From: K189A clade bacterium
Lineage (GTDB): Bacteria; Pseudomonadota; Gammaproteobacteria; Pseudomonadales; Azotimanducaceae
Length of the DNA: 58,205 nt
Direction: 5' to 3'
Assembly: GCA_009886205.1 (NCBI GenBank)
Contig: QXZU01000141.1
Location: forward strand, 1 to 58,205
The notes below the pieces were generated by a model. It did no database searches and had not been told where the DNA came from. It was given only the letters and a program-made list of their open reading frames with translations. This document shows, one piece after another, positions 36,088 to 48,254 of the stretch (positions are counted from its first letter, which is position 1; each line of letters opens with the position of its first letter). The position numbers and the translations under genes were made by a program.

Positions 36088-36699
36088 TTATAGGCCCAGT
36101 AGTGTTTTAATTTCTGGGCGCTGAGTTTGGATTGCAGTGGATTGTCTGCCGGTTCTCATGACACAAAGCAATTGGATGAGGGCAGTGTCAAAATCTTCGT
36201 TGATAATCAGGTAGTCGAAATTGACAGCACTGGCCATCTCTAATGACGCTTCGCCAAGTCTGCGCTGAATGCTTTCAGCGGTATTTTGGCCCCTAGATAC
36301 CAACCGATCTTCCAACGCTTGAATGGAGGGCGGCAGAATGAAAATGCTTATCGCGTCGGGCATTAGGGCTCTGACTTGAGCGGCACCTTGCCAGTCAATT
36401 TCAAGAATTACATCTTGGCCATTTTCTCTTTTGCCGGATACTTCGCTGCGTGATGTGCCATAGCGGTTATCAAATACTTCGGCGTGCTCAAGAAACTCTT
36501 CACCGGTGATCATGTGGCCGAATTTGTCGTGGTCTACAAAATGGTAATTAACGCCATCTTCCTCGCCAATACGAGGTTCTCGAGTTGTGTGACTTACCGC
36601 CACAACCAATTGCGGATCACTTTCCAGTGCCGCAGAAACTAAGCTTGTTTTGCCTGCGCCAGATGGCGCTGAGACCAATATGAGTTGTCCGTAAATCAT
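36088..36699 (-). CDS. gmk: Guanylate kinase
   Basis: Gmk converts GMP or dGMP to the diphosphate with ATP. The 203-residue product has the P-loop APSGAGKTSL, the GMP-binding segment SHTTREPRIGEEDGVNYHFV, and LEIDWQGAAQV. The ATG overlaps the yicC stop by 4 bases (ATGA). Confidence 0.97.
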   Translation of the reverse strand: MIYGQLILVSAPSGAGKTSLVSAALESDPQLVVAVSHTTREPRIGEEDGVNYHFVDHDKFGHMITGEEFLEHAEVFDNRYGTSRSEVSGKRENGQDVILEIDWQGAAQVRALMPDAISIFILPPSIQALEDRLVSRGQNTAESIQRRLGEASLEMASAVNFDYLIINEDFDTALIQLLCVMRTGRQSTAIQTQRPEIKTLLGL

Positions 36700-37565
36700 T
36701 CTATGTTTTGCACCTGTTCCCGAATTTGTTCGATGATGACCTTAAGATCTACCGAGGTTTGTGAGCTTTCAGTCTTGATTGATTTTGCGCCAAGTGTGTT
36801 GGCTTCGCGGTTGAGCTCTTGCGTTAAGAAGTCGAGACGCCTGCCGTGAGGCCCGGCCCCGCCAATAAGTTCTTTTGCCTCTTCTACGTGGATGACCAGT
36901 CGATCTAGCTCCTCTCTGACATCTGCCCGCTGCGCAAGCAGTGCGACCTCTTGTTCTAGCCGGTCATTATCTACAGAAACTTCCAGTTCTGCGACTCGCG
37001 CGAGTAGCCGCTGGCGTTGTTGCTGGGCGAGATCGTCAGCCAGTGGTCGAATGGCATCTACATGCCCAGCGATGAGATCCAGTTGTTGCTCTAGGATTAT
37101 TTTTAGTCTTTCGCCTTCTCTTGAGCGTGCTTCAACGAATGCGGCCAAGGCTTCGTCAAAAAGTTCCAAAACGTCGTTGTCTAGGTCTGCGTCTTGGGTT
37201 GATGAAGATTGCATCACGCCGGGCCAATGTAGGATGTCTATGGCGTTCAATTCTTTTGTATCTGGGGCCAAGGCTTTGAGTTCATTGAAGGCTTGGAGCA
37301 GTTCCTGCACCTTTTCTTCATTCAACGTTAGGCCCTTGCTGCCAGCGGTTGACTCAACCCGTAGCGAACAGTCCACTTTGCCTCGTTTGAGCTGTTTGCG
37401 CGCGCTGTCTCTGACTTTTTGCTCCAGCGCTCTGAGGCTGTCGGGCATGCGAAAGGCGGTTTCTAGATAGCGATGATTCACCGATTTCAATTCCCAGACC
37501 AGGTGATGCTGTTCAACGTCGCGCTCACTGCGAGCGAAGGCGGTCATGCTATACATTTGATTCAT
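36696..37565 (-). CDS. yicC: YicC family protein (putative endoribonuclease)
   Basis: The 289-residue product shows the YicC N-terminus (YSMTAFARSE, ELKSVNHRYLETAFRMP) and the C-terminal RRLDFLTQELNREANTLGAKS. YicC/YloC proteins have been described as RNA-cleaving enzymes. It is the first gene of the gmk-rpoZ-spoT-ridA-recG unit and diverges from rph across 294 bases. Confidence 0.95.
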   Translation of the reverse strand: MNQMYSMTAFARSERDVEQHHLVWELKSVNHRYLETAFRMPDSLRALEQKVRDSARKQLKRGKVDCSLRVESTAGSKGLTLNEEKVQELLQAFNELKALAPDTKELNAIDILHWPGVMQSSSTQDADLDNDVLELFDEALAAFVEARSREGERLKIILEQQLDLIAGHVDAIRPLADDLAQQQRQRLLARVAELEVSVDNDRLEQEVALLAQRADVREELDRLVIHVEEAKELIGGAGPHGRRLDFLTQELNREANTLGAKSIKTESSQTSVDLKVIIEQIREQVQNIE

Positions 37566-37859
37566 TCTATTTGCGTAATTCTAATTAGTTAAACGCGCTG
37601 GGCGTTTGGTGCTTGGATAATACTACGTCCACAAAAGCACGCTAAGCTTTAGTGCTCAAACTTTGAGTGGTTGCGTATCCAACTTAAGGGCTCTCTATGG
37701 GGGTACTGGTTGTTATCCTGGGTTTAAAATGCCCTCTTTGATTGAAATCGCTGTTCTCTATATCTCTTTGAGTGAATAATTCACGCTCTCAGCTTTGATG
37801 GCAACATTGCCACGAAGCAATTTTCATAACGCCCTATTTATAAACCCTTAGGAGATACT
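37566..37859. promoter_or_regulatory. Divergent intergenic region yicC/rph with a 13-base palindrome
   Basis: No gene is visible in these 294 bases. They must hold the promoters of both divergent units. A perfect palindrome GTGAATAATTCAC lies at 37772-37784, about 75 bases before the rph ATG, and could be an operator. A small GGCA/TGCC stem follows near 37800. I could not define -35/-10 pairs with confidence. Confidence 0.4.
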
Positions 37860-38561
37860 ATGCGGCCAAGTGGTAGATCAACCGAGCAGCTCAGAGACAT
37901 TAAATTTACGCGCAACTTCACCATGCATTCTGCGGGATCTGTGTTGGTTGAGTTTGGCAATACCAAAGTCATCTGCACGGCCTCGGTAGAGAATTCAGTG
38001 CCTGGATTTTTGCGCGGCAAAGGTGTGGGTTGGGTGACCGCTGAGTACGGTATGTTGCCGGGTGCCACTAACAGCCGTAATGATCGTGAGGCGGCGCGTG
38101 GTAAGCAGGGTGGTCGTACTGTTGAGATTCAGCGTCTTATTGGTCGCTCGCTACGTGCCATGGTCGACATGAAGGCTTTGGGTGAGCGCACTATTCGTCT
38201 AGATTGCGATGTGATTCAGGCTGATGGCGGTACTAGAACTGCGTCAATTACCGGCGGCGCAGTTGCGCTGGCTGACGCTATTGCCTCGGTCAATGCACCT
38301 GATGCGTTGATCGGTATGGTGTCCTCGGTCAGTGTGGGCATTTACAAAGGTACGCCGGTTCTGGACTTGGACTACGCTGAAGATTCCAATGCTGAAACCG
38401 ATATGAACGTTGTTGCCATGGGCGACAAAGGTTTTATTGAGCTGCAGGGCACCGGCGAGGAAGCACCGTTCAATAAGACCGAGCTGCTCGCTTTGATTGA
38501 GCTGGCAGAAAAAGGCACTGCCGAGTTACTCGCTCTTCAGCAGGCCGCATTGGCTCTGTAA
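37860..38561 (+). CDS. rph: RNase PH
   Basis: RNase PH trims tRNA 3' ends by phosphorolysis. The 233-residue product has [32 protein letters not shown] near its start, the phosphate-binding region [29 protein letters not shown], and [28 protein letters not shown] lies before the ATG. It precedes pyrE as in enterics, with terminator and leader hairpins between them. Confidence 0.97.
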   Translation: MRPSGRSTEQLRDIKFTRNFTMHSAGSVLVEFGNTKVICTASVENSVPGFLRGKGVGWVTAEYGMLPGATNSRNDREAARGKQGGRTVEIQRLIGRSLRAMVDMKALGERTIRLDCDVIQADGGTRTASITGGAVALADAIASVNAPDALIGMVSSVSVGIYKGTPVLDLDYAEDSNAETDMNVVAMGDKGFIELQGTGEEAPFNKTELLALIELAEKGTAELLALQQAALAL

Positions 38562-38622
38562 TTAGCGCCGTAATTGGCGCAATAAATTGGCAAATAAATG
38601 GGTGCGATAGCCTGCGCTTTTT

Positions 38623-38654
38623 GTCCCCAACAGGAAACTGATGGGGACGCTTTT
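38623..38654 (+). terminator. Hairpin after rph
   Basis: GTCCCCA and TGGGGAC form a 7-bp stem with a 12-base loop, followed by GCTTTT. It is a plausible rph terminator, or the first of two hairpins in a pyrE leader. Confidence 0.55.
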
Positions 38655-38675
38655 AGCCAATATTAGGTTTGGGGC

Positions 38676-38696
38676 CAAGGGAACAATTGCCCTTTT
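38676..38696 (+). promoter_or_regulatory. Possible pyrE attenuator hairpin
   Basis: AAGGG and CCCTT pair around AACAATTG and are followed by TT. It lies about 50 bases before the pyrE ATG. In enterics an rph-pyrE attenuator responds to pyrimidine supply; here the stem is short and the T-run weak, so the analogy is tentative. Confidence 0.35.
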
Positions 38697-38744
38697 GATG
38701 ACTTATCTACTTCCTCAACGTTTTCTTTTTAGTTTGGAGAAAAA

Positions 38745-39395
38745 ATGACAGCTACTACTTCCACCGCATCTTTTATCGAATTTTTAGTTGGCCAAGGGGT
38801 CTTAAAATTTGGTGACTTCACTTTGAACTCTGGTCGCAAGAGCCCGTACTTTTTTAACCTAGGTTCAGTAGACGACGGCCCCGGTTTGTTAACGTTAGGC
38901 AGGGCTTATGCGGATGCCATTGTGGCGTCCAAGGTAGAATTTGATGTTCTATTTGGGCCGGCCTACAAAGGCATTCCGATTGCTGTTGCTACCGGATTGG
39001 CGTTAGCCGAGCGCGGCATCAATGTGGGCGTGGCCTACAACCGCAAAGAGGCTAAAGACCATGGTGAAGGTGGCAATTTAGTCGGTGCGCCAGTGCAGGG
39101 TCGAATACTGTTGGTAGATGACGTTCTCACGTCGGGCAAAGCCATTCGCACGGCGGTAGACCTGATTAAGGTAGAGGGAGCGGAAATTGCTGGCGTGGTG
39201 ATTGCGCTGGACAGGGCTGAATTTGGGCCGTCGGGTCAGACCGCCGTAGACGACTTGGCTACAGATTTAGCTGCGCCGATGGTCTCCATTGCAGGTGTGG
39301 CTGATGTGATTAGTTTTCTGCAAGGGCAGGATGATATGCAGTCGGTTTTGCAGAGCATGCGTGCGTATCAGCAAGCTTATTGCAAGCTTGCCTAG
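38745..39395 (+). CDS. pyrE: Orotate phosphoribosyltransferase
   Basis: PyrE joins orotate to PRPP in UMP synthesis. The 216-residue product has FTLNSGRKSPYFFNLG, GPAYKGIPIA, and the PRPP loop ILLVDDVLTSGKAIR. TTGGAG lies before the ATG. It converges with slmA across about 35 bases. Confidence 0.97.
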   Translation: MTATTSTASFIEFLVGQGVLKFGDFTLNSGRKSPYFFNLGSVDDGPGLLTLGRAYADAIVASKVEFDVLFGPAYKGIPIAVATGLALAERGINVGVAYNRKEAKDHGEGGNLVGAPVQGRILLVDDVLTSGKAIRTAVDLIKVEGAEIAGVVIALDRAEFGPSGQTAVDDLATDLAAPMVSIAGVADVISFLQGQDDMQSVLQSMRAYQQAYCKLA

Positions 39396-39412
39396 TGAAC
39401 TGTCAATGCCCT

Positions 39413-39430
39413 AATCAGCGGGTGCCTGAT

Positions 39431-39431
<1 letters not shown>
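39413..39431. terminator. Convergent hairpin pyrE/slmA
   Basis: AATCAG and CTGATT pair around seven bases at the end of both convergent genes. No long T-run is present on either strand, so bidirectional termination is inferred from position. Confidence 0.4.
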
Positions 39432-42339
<2,908 letters not shown>

Positions 42340-42361
42340 GGGGTCTCTTATTGTTTGTTAG

Positions 42362-43606
42362 CTATTTTTTGGTTAGTTGTTTTGAAAAAACAGAAATGAT
42401 TTCATCTAGCAAGTGCTCTGCTATTTGGCCTTTGCTCTGGCGCGGATATCTGGTCTCACCATCTTGGTGAATAAAGGTCACCTCGTTGTCTTGGCTGTTA
42501 AAACCAATGTCGTGGTCGGAAACGTCATTGACAATAATCGCGTCTAAACCTTTGCGTTGGCGCTTGGCGCGTGCGTATTCCAAGGTGTCGTGTGTTTCGG
42601 CGGCGAAGCCAATGACCAGCCCAGCGGACTTGCTGGCCACTACGCTGGCGATAATGTCCGGATTTTCTACAAGGCGCAGATTCATATTTGGGTCTTGCGT
42701 TTCCGTGCGTTTGATCTTCTTGTCCTGAATCGCCTCAACTCGATAGTCGGCGACTGCCGCAACGCCGATAAAGACATCAACATCGTCTAAATGCTGGTGC
42801 ACTGTGTCATGCATTTCTAATGCAGTGGTCACGTCTAATCGGGTGATAGACGGGTTAGATTCAGGTACTCGCGGTCCTGCAATGACGCTGACTTTGGCGC
42901 CACGAGCGAGGGCGGCATTGGCAATACTTAATCCCTGTAATCCTGAGCTGTGGTTAGAGATATAGCGCACTGGGTCTATGGCTTCCTGTGTCGGTCCAGT
43001 GGTAATCATGATGTGCAACCCGGCCCATTGTGCACTCTTTGCGCTTTCCGTCATGGGTGAATATTGCTGGGCAATTATGGCTTCAATGATCTCTTCGGGT
43101 TCGGTCATTCTACCAGGGCCGTCGTCGCCACAGGCTTGGTCGCCGTGGTCCGGCCCAATCAGCCGATAATTGTAGCTGGACAACGTTTGCAGATTGGCTT
43201 GTGTTGCGGGGTGTTTGTACATCTGCTGGTTCATAGAAGGCGCAACACTAATAGGCGCTTGTGTGGCCAAACATAGCGTCGTCAGCAAGTCGTCAGCCTG
43301 GCCCTGAGCGAGCCTTGCAATGCAGTTGGCCGTGGCCGGCGCTATAACAATCTGGTCCGCCCACCTAGCTAATTCAATATGCCCCATAGCAGCTTCTGCA
43401 TTTTCGTCCCAAAGGGTATTGCGCACAGGGCTGCCAGATACAGCTTGTAGGGCCGTTGGCGTAACAAAGTGGTGGGCATTTTCTGACATCACAACTTTAA
43501 CTTCCGCACCTTGGGCAACTAAACCTCTTACAAGAGCGGGGGTTTTATACGCAGCAATGCCTGACGAAATACCAAGCAAAATATGCTGCCCTGCAAGTTT
43601 GGACAT
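42362..43606 (-). CDS. coaBC: CoaBC: phosphopantothenoylcysteine synthetase/decarboxylase
   Basis: Bifunctional enzyme for two steps of coenzyme A synthesis. The N-terminal flavoprotein decarboxylase shows LLGISSGIAAYK, a His in MGHIELARWAD, PSMNQQMY and ACGDDGPGRM. The C-terminal synthetase shows ITTGPTQEAIDPVRYISNHSSG. ATG 43606 has AAGG 8 bases upstream and is preferred to the track's 43624. It is divergent from radC. Confidence 0.96.
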   Translation of the reverse strand: MSKLAGQHILLGISSGIAAYKTPALVRGLVAQGAEVKVVMSENAHHFVTPTALQAVSGSPVRNTLWDENAEAAMGHIELARWADQIVIAPATANCIARLAQGQADDLLTTLCLATQAPISVAPSMNQQMYKHPATQANLQTLSSYNYRLIGPDHGDQACGDDGPGRMTEPEEIIEAIIAQQYSPMTESAKSAQWAGLHIMITTGPTQEAIDPVRYISNHSSGLQGLSIANAALARGAKVSVIAGPRVPESNPSITRLDVTTALEMHDTVHQHLDDVDVFIGVAAVADYRVEAIQDKKIKRTETQDPNMNLRLVENPDIIASVVASKSAGLVIGFAAETHDTLEYARAKRQRKGLDAIIVNDVSDHDIGFNSQDNEVTFIHQDGETRYPRQSKGQIAEHLLDEIISVFSKQLTKK

Positions 43607-43681
43607 AGCAAAACCTTGAAACATTTAGATGACGAAAATCACCTCTGCACTGCGCCTCCAACGTTCGAAAGAACGCCTCAA

Positions 43682-44407
43682 GTGCCTGAAGCAACCTTAA
43701 AAAAAACGAAGGTTAACATTGAACCCTGTAAAGACGTAATCACTAGATGGCAAGAAGATGAGCGGCCACGAGAGAGGCTTTTGCGTCATGGGCCGGAAAC
43801 TCTGTCGACAGCAGAACTTTTGGCGCTGTGTTTGGTTTCCGGTAGCCAAGGCGAAGACGCGGTGCGTATGTCTCGTCGGTTGCTGGAAGCGTTTGGTGGT
43901 ATTGGCACGCTGCTCGGCGCGCCGGTTAGCGCGCTGACCAAGTTTCGCGGAGTCGGCCAGGCCAAAGCCGCCCAAATCAAAGCGATACACGAGCTTATGG
44001 CGCGGGATGTTGAGGCTGATTTTGCCAAGGGTGAGCGCTTCAATGACCCGCAGTCGGTGAGTCGATATTTGCGCAAGCGTATTGGCCATTCCCCCAGAGA
44101 AGTGTTCGCTTGCTTGTACCTAAATTCCAAGCACGAGTTACTCTCTTTTGAGATTATGTTTAACGGCTCCATAGACAGGGCTCATGTTCACCCCCGGGAA
44201 GTATTACGCCGGGGAATTGAGTTGAATGCTGCAGCCATAATATTGGCGCATAATCACCCTTCTGGCGTTTCTGAGCCGAGTCAGGCGGATATTTTTTTGA
44301 CCAAAGAGTTGGCCAACTTACTTAGACAAGTAGATATCCGTGTTCTCGATCATTTCGTCGTTTGTGCCAGAAATACGGTTTCTTTGGCCGCTAGAGGCCT
44401 GATCTAG
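43682..44407 (+). CDS. radC: RadC/DUF2466 family JAB-domain protein
   Basis: The helix-hairpin-helix region ([15 protein letters not shown]) and the JAMM metal motif ([14 protein letters not shown]) are intact. Despite its name the role of RadC in repair is unproven. The start is doubtful: homology begins at [16 protein letters not shown] (about 43736), which would give the usual 223-residue length, but no ATG, GTG or TTG lies there. GTG 43682 is the nearest upstream candidate; TTG 43616 and ATG 43583 lie farther out and overlap or abut the coaBC start. Confidence 0.85.
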   Translation: MPEATLKKTKVNIEPCKDVITRWQEDERPRERLLRHGPETLSTAELLALCLVSGSQGEDAVRMSRRLLEAFGGIGTLLGAPVSALTKFRGVGQAKAAQIKAIHELMARDVEADFAKGERFNDPQSVSRYLRKRIGHSPREVFACLYLNSKHELLSFEIMFNGSIDRAHVHPREVLRRGIELNAAAIILAHNHPSGVSEPSQADIFLTKELANLLRQVDIRVLDHFVVCARNTVSLAARGLI

Positions 44408-44416
44408 CCTTTTTTG

Positions 44417-44445
44417 TTGCTCTAATTCCCCCACTTTGGTATAAA
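44417..44445 (+). promoter_or_regulatory. Candidate sigma-70 promoter of rpmBG
   Basis: TTGCTC and TATAAA are 17 bases apart, about 30 bases before the rpmB ATG. The -10 is good and the -35 weak. It lies in the radC-rpmB gap, where a ribosomal-protein promoter is expected. Confidence 0.5.
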
Positions 44446-44475
44446 CGCGCCTCAAATTTTCTAGGGATCCCGACT

Positions 44476-44712
44476 ATGTCTAAGGTATGTCAGGTCACAG
44501 GCAAAAGACCAATGGCTGGCAACAACGTCAGTCATGCAATGAACAAGACGAGAAGGCGCTTTTTGCCTAATCTGCATTACCATCGTTTTTGGGTGGAATC
44601 AGAAAAGCGCTACGTCAGATTACGAGTATCCTCAAAGGGTATGCGTATCATCGACAAGAATGGTATTGATATCGTTCTTAAAGACGTGCGTGCTGCAGGT
44701 CATAAGGTATAA
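44476..44712 (+). CDS. rpmB: 50S ribosomal protein L28
   Basis: The 78-residue product [21 protein letters not shown] is nearly identical in style to E. coli L28, with [19 protein letters not shown]. It precedes rpmG in the conserved order. Confidence 0.98.
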   Translation: MSKVCQVTGKRPMAGNNVSHAMNKTRRRFLPNLHYHRFWVESEKRYVRLRVSSKGMRIIDKNGIDIVLKDVRAAGHKV

Positions 44713-44822
44713 CAAACTCTACTCGCCTGACTGCCTAGCAGCTCAAGCGGATTAAGGAGTATAGTCGCTGGGCGAAGGTTGGTTGTGAACAGGCCTAGCG
44801 ACGAACAAAACGGATTAAAACT

Positions 44823-44978
44823 ATGCGCGATAAAATTAAACTCGTTTCAAGTGCCGGTACCGGACACTATTACACGACTGATAAGAACAAGAAGAACACA
44901 CCAGACAAGATGGAAATTAAAAAATTCGATCCTGTTGTGCGTAAGCATGTGCTCTACAAGGAAGCTAAGATCAAGTAA
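44823..44978 (+). CDS. rpmG: 50S ribosomal protein L33 (51 aa, absent from the ORF track)
   Basis: Translation gives [19 protein letters not shown] and ends with [12 protein letters not shown], typical L33. It contains no cysteine, so it is the zinc-free form. The gene lies 110 bases after rpmB and 3 bases before mutM. Confidence 0.97.
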   Translation: MRDKIKLVSSAGTGHYYTTDKNKKNTPDKMEIKKFDPVVRKHVLYKEAKIK

Positions 44979-44981
44979 GGA

Positions 44982-45806
44982 ATGCCTGAACTCCCCGAAG
45001 TCGAAACGACTCGGCGGGGCATAGAGCCCTTCCTCCTTGATCAATCGATTCTAGCAATCGAAGTCCGGCAGCCTCGCCTGAGGTGGCCGGTAGACTTGCC
45101 TCCTAACCTTGCGGGCAGCAAGGTCATTAATGTCTCGCGGCGCGGCAAATACATTCTCATCACTACTCACGTTGGCACGTTGCTCATACACCTTGGTATG
45201 TCAGGTAGCCTCAGAGTTGTAAGCCCCCAAACCCCACCCAAATTGCACGATCATATTGATATTAAATTGACGGGCGATCATTGGCTGCGTTTTAACGACC
45301 CGCGCCGATTCGGTAGTTTTCATTTCCAAAAGGGTGATGCACACGAGCATTGGCTGCTTAAAGATTTGGGTGTCGAACCTCTGGAAAATGAGTTTTCCGG
45401 TGACTATCTATTCAGCAGCTCTAGACGCCGTAAGGTGGCCGTGAAGAACCATATTATGGACGGCAAGATTGTGGTGGGGGTTGGCAACATCTACGCTGCT
45501 GAATCGCTGTTTATGGCCAAGATTAGGCCAGCAACAGCAGCCCAAAGAGTGAGTCGACTGGCTTACGAAAATTTGGCCCAAGCGATTCGCATGATTTTGG
45601 CGAGAGCCATCAAGGTGGGTGGTACTACATTACGGGATTTTGTGGGTTCCGACGGACAACCCGGTTATTTTAGCCAAAGCTTGAATGTCTATGGTCGAGA
45701 GGGTCAGCCGTGTCGAGAGTGCTCTAGCACCCTTAAAGGCCAGATCTTGGGTCAGAGAAGCACGGTTTATTGTCCTAGCTGCCAAACCTTCAGTGGGTGG
45801 CGCTAG
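44982..45806 (+). CDS. mutM: Formamidopyrimidine-DNA glycosylase MutM
   Basis: MutM removes 8-oxoguanine and cuts the abasic site. The 274-residue product keeps the catalytic Pro and Glu (MPELPEVETTRRG), a Lys in the LxVSRRGKYILI loop, DGKIVVGVGNIYAAE, and the C-terminal zinc finger CRECSS...YCPSCQ. It starts 3 bases after rpmG and is convergent with coaD. Confidence 0.97.
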   Translation: MPELPEVETTRRGIEPFLLDQSILAIEVRQPRLRWPVDLPPNLAGSKVINVSRRGKYILITTHVGTLLIHLGMSGSLRVVSPQTPPKLHDHIDIKLTGDHWLRFNDPRRFGSFHFQKGDAHEHWLLKDLGVEPLENEFSGDYLFSSSRRRKVAVKNHIMDGKIVVGVGNIYAAESLFMAKIRPATAAQRVSRLAYENLAQAIRMILARAIKVGGTTLRDFVGSDGQPGYFSQSLNVYGREGQPCRECSSTLKGQILGQRSTVYCPSCQTFSGWR

Positions 45807-45891
45807 TTGCCTTGACCGCCTCGCTATTGCGAAGCTAAAGCGGTTGTATGCTTAACGCGTGGTCGGCACATGCCAATGAGCGCTACTATGA

Positions 45892-46383
45892 CTACTTCTT
45901 AGCGTTTTTACTCGCCAATTCAGAGATGACCTCTGGGTGGACAAACTGCGATATATCACCGCCTAACGCCGAAATCTCCCTGACCAGCGTGGAAGAGATA
46001 AACGAGCAATCTTTTGAAGTAGGTAAAAATACGTATTCAAGCTGAGGGTCCAAAGACCTATTCATTTCTGCCATTTGGAATTCGTAGTCGAAGTCAGTCA
46101 CTGTGCGCAGCCCGCGAAGCACGAAGCGGGTGTCTTTGGCGCGAACGTAGTCAACCAAGAGAGAGTTAAAGCCCTCAACTGAGACTCTGTCACCATACTG
46201 TGCAAGTACCTTTTCGCAAAGCGCAATTCTGTCTGCCAGATCCACTTTTGGGTCTTTGTTGATGGATGTGCCAATAGCCAAGACGACATGGTCAAATAGG
46301 TGTAATGCTCTTTCTACCAGATCCGTATGCCCATTGGTGATTGGGTTAAATGATCCTGGGTAAACCACAGTTCTTTTTGACAT
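45892..46383 (-). CDS. coaD: Phosphopantetheine adenylyltransferase
   Basis: CoaD makes dephospho-CoA from phosphopantetheine and ATP. From ATG 46383 the 163-residue product begins MSKRTVVYPGSFNPITNGH, with the TxGH nucleotidyl-transfer motif, and contains RGLRTVTDFDYEFQMAEMN. The track start adds 12 residues without a better ribosome site. It follows rsmD on the same strand, a common pairing. Confidence 0.96.
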   Translation of the reverse strand: MSKRTVVYPGSFNPITNGHTDLVERALHLFDHVVLAIGTSINKDPKVDLADRIALCEKVLAQYGDRVSVEGFNSLLVDYVRAKDTRFVLRGLRTVTDFDYEFQMAEMNRSLDPQLEYVFLPTSKDCSFISSTLVREISALGGDISQFVHPEVISELASKNAKK

Positions 46384-46486
46384 AGTCTTTTCTCTGCGTC
46401 TTATGACGTCTAATTTCATTCGTGAGGGGGCGATACTAGCGTTGGGTTTTTGCTACTGCAAGTTGATTGAGATCAACAAAATATGC

Positions 46487-47071
46487 TCAAGGTTTTGGTA
46501 ATTTGCACCAGACTAATGCACTAAAGGTATTGCCGCCGGAGGTTGTTCTGTCTAATTCAAAGCCGTGAGCAGCGCATATTTCCTCGATCAGTTGAGCCTG
46601 ATTAGACTCGAGGTAAACGTATTTTTTCACCAACTTTTGTCGTGCTATGAGTTCTAAGCAAGCCCCTAATAGTTCTGGTTGGGCATAGGGTGGGTCGAGA
46701 AAAATAATATCAAAGGACTCGTTTAAAGCGCTGAGATAGGCGAGCGCATTGGTTTTTATCACTTGGCATGTGGGGTCGCCAAGCTCGGAGATATTTTTTT
46801 CCAGTGAGCGAAAAATGGTCGCGTCGCTCTCTACCAGCACTACCTTGCCAGCGCCTTGTGAAAGCGCCTCTATGCCCAGGGCGCCGGACCCAGCAAACAA
46901 ATCAAGGCAGGTGGTGCCTGCGATTTCTGGTCGCAGCCAGTTAAACAAGGTTTCCCTAGTTCTGCCCAATGTGGGTCTTAAATCGTTTATCTCAGGGAAG
47001 GTAATTTTCCGTCCTCGCCACCTGCCACCAATAAGGCGCACCGACTGAGATTTGGTAGTTTGCTTTTTCAT
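46487..47071 (-). CDS. rsmD: 16S rRNA (guanine966-N2)-methyltransferase RsmD
   Basis: Methylates G966 of 16S rRNA. About 194 residues from ATG 47071; TTG 47089 is an alternative, and neither has a clear Shine-Dalgarno sequence. The product shows RIIGG-like VRLIGGRWRGRKI, RPTLGRTRETLFNWL, LDLFAGSGALGIEALSQGA, and the catalytic FLDPPYA. It is divergent from ftsY. Confidence 0.95.
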   Translation of the reverse strand: MKKQTTKSQSVRLIGGRWRGRKITFPEINDLRPTLGRTRETLFNWLRPEIAGTTCLDLFAGSGALGIEALSQGAGKVVLVESDATIFRSLEKNISELGDPTCQVIKTNALAYLSALNESFDIIFLDPPYAQPELLGACLELIARQKLVKKYVYLESNQAQLIEEICAAHGFELDRTTSGGNTFSALVWCKLPKP

Positions 47072-47280
47072 AGGGAGTTTAATGAGCAAGGCATAGATTC
47101 GATGGCAAATATTATAGAATGTTCAGCTGCAATGCGCTTCAAGCTTAATGCGATCTAACTCTGTATTGACCGCTGGGATGTAGGTTAAGCGCGCGCAATT
47201 TGCGTTATAGTAATGCAACGCTTTGGGCTCTGGGGTTCAAAGGCTTTTTCGAAAAGAATTTCACCATAGATGTTACCGAT

Positions 47281-48249
47281 ATGTCAGACAGCAAAGCGCC
47301 CGGTTTTTTTTCTAAGCTAAAATCAGGTTTGGCAAAAACCCGCGCACAACTCGCAGATGGTGTGGGTAACCTCTTGCTCGGCGAGAAAGAAATCAATGAC
47401 ACGGTCTTAGAGGATTTAGAAACCGCGCTGATCACCACTGATGTTGGCGTGGATACAACTCAAGACATTATTGAGAACCTGACACAGCGTGCCCAGCGTC
47501 GCGAGTTGGCAAACACGCGCGCATTGCACGAAGCCCTGCATGGCCAATTGGTGGAGCGTCTCTTACCCATTATCAAACCCTTTGAGTTGCCTGAGAAAAG
47601 ATCCGGCATGCCTCGAATCATTTTCTTTGTTGGTGTAAACGGTGTCGGTAAAACCACAACCATCGGTAAGCTGGCCAAGCGTTTTAAGGATGACGGCAAG
47701 AGCGTGTTGCTTGCAGCCGGCGACACTTTTCGCGCAGCAGCGGTAGAGCAGCTGCAGGCCTGGGGCGAGCGTAACGACATTCCTGTAATCGCCCAGCCTC
47801 AAGGCTCAGACAGTGCGTCCGTAGTGTTCGATGCGGTCCAATCTGCTCAAGCTCGCGATGTAGATGTACTACTAGTCGACACCGCTGGTCGATTGCAGGC
47901 GAAAACTCAGTTAATGGATGAGCTGGAAAAAGTTCAGCGCGTCGTAAAACGGCTAGACCCAGATGCCCCCCATGAGGTGATATTGGTCCTTGATGGCGGC
48001 GTTGGTCAGAACGCGCTGAGCCAAGTTAAATTATTTGATGAGGCGGTAAAACTCACTGGGTTGGTCGTTACCAAACTTGATGGTACCGCCAAAGCGGGTG
48101 TCGTTTTCGCCGTTGCGAGTGGGGCAGGCGGTGTGCCAAAGATCCCTCTATATTTTATTGGCGTGGGCGAAGGCGTGGATGATTTACGCCCCTTCGATGC
48201 AGACGATTTTGTGCAGGCACTGCTCGCCAGCGACCAAGAGGACGATTAG
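47281..48249 (+). CDS. ftsY: Signal recognition particle receptor FtsY
   Basis: FtsY is the SRP-receptor GTPase that targets membrane proteins. From ATG 47281 it has 322 residues, essentially the NG domain only; the long acidic A domain of E. coli is absent. G-motifs are GVNGVGKTTTIGKLA, DTAGR and TKLDGTAKAG. The track's TTG 47200 would add 27 residues of no clear character. ftsE follows after 5 bases. Confidence 0.95.
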   Translation: MSDSKAPGFFSKLKSGLAKTRAQLADGVGNLLLGEKEINDTVLEDLETALITTDVGVDTTQDIIENLTQRAQRRELANTRALHEALHGQLVERLLPIIKPFELPEKRSGMPRIIFFVGVNGVGKTTTIGKLAKRFKDDGKSVLLAAGDTFRAAAVEQLQAWGERNDIPVIAQPQGSDSASVVFDAVQSAQARDVDVLLVDTAGRLQAKTQLMDELEKVQRVVKRLDPDAPHEVILVLDGGVGQNALSQVKLFDEAVKLTGLVVTKLDGTAKAGVVFAVASGAGGVPKIPLYFIGVGEGVDDLRPFDADDFVQALLASDQEDD

Positions 48250-48254
48250 GCACA

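Noticed and set aside
36892-37470. 192-aa plus-strand Ser-rich ORF opposite yicC
   Set aside because: Antisense frame of a conserved gene; Ser/Arg-rich composition is typical of reverse-complement shadows.
45848-46045. 65-aa plus-strand ORF at the mutM/coaD junction
   Set aside because: Mostly antisense to coaD; no support beyond being open.
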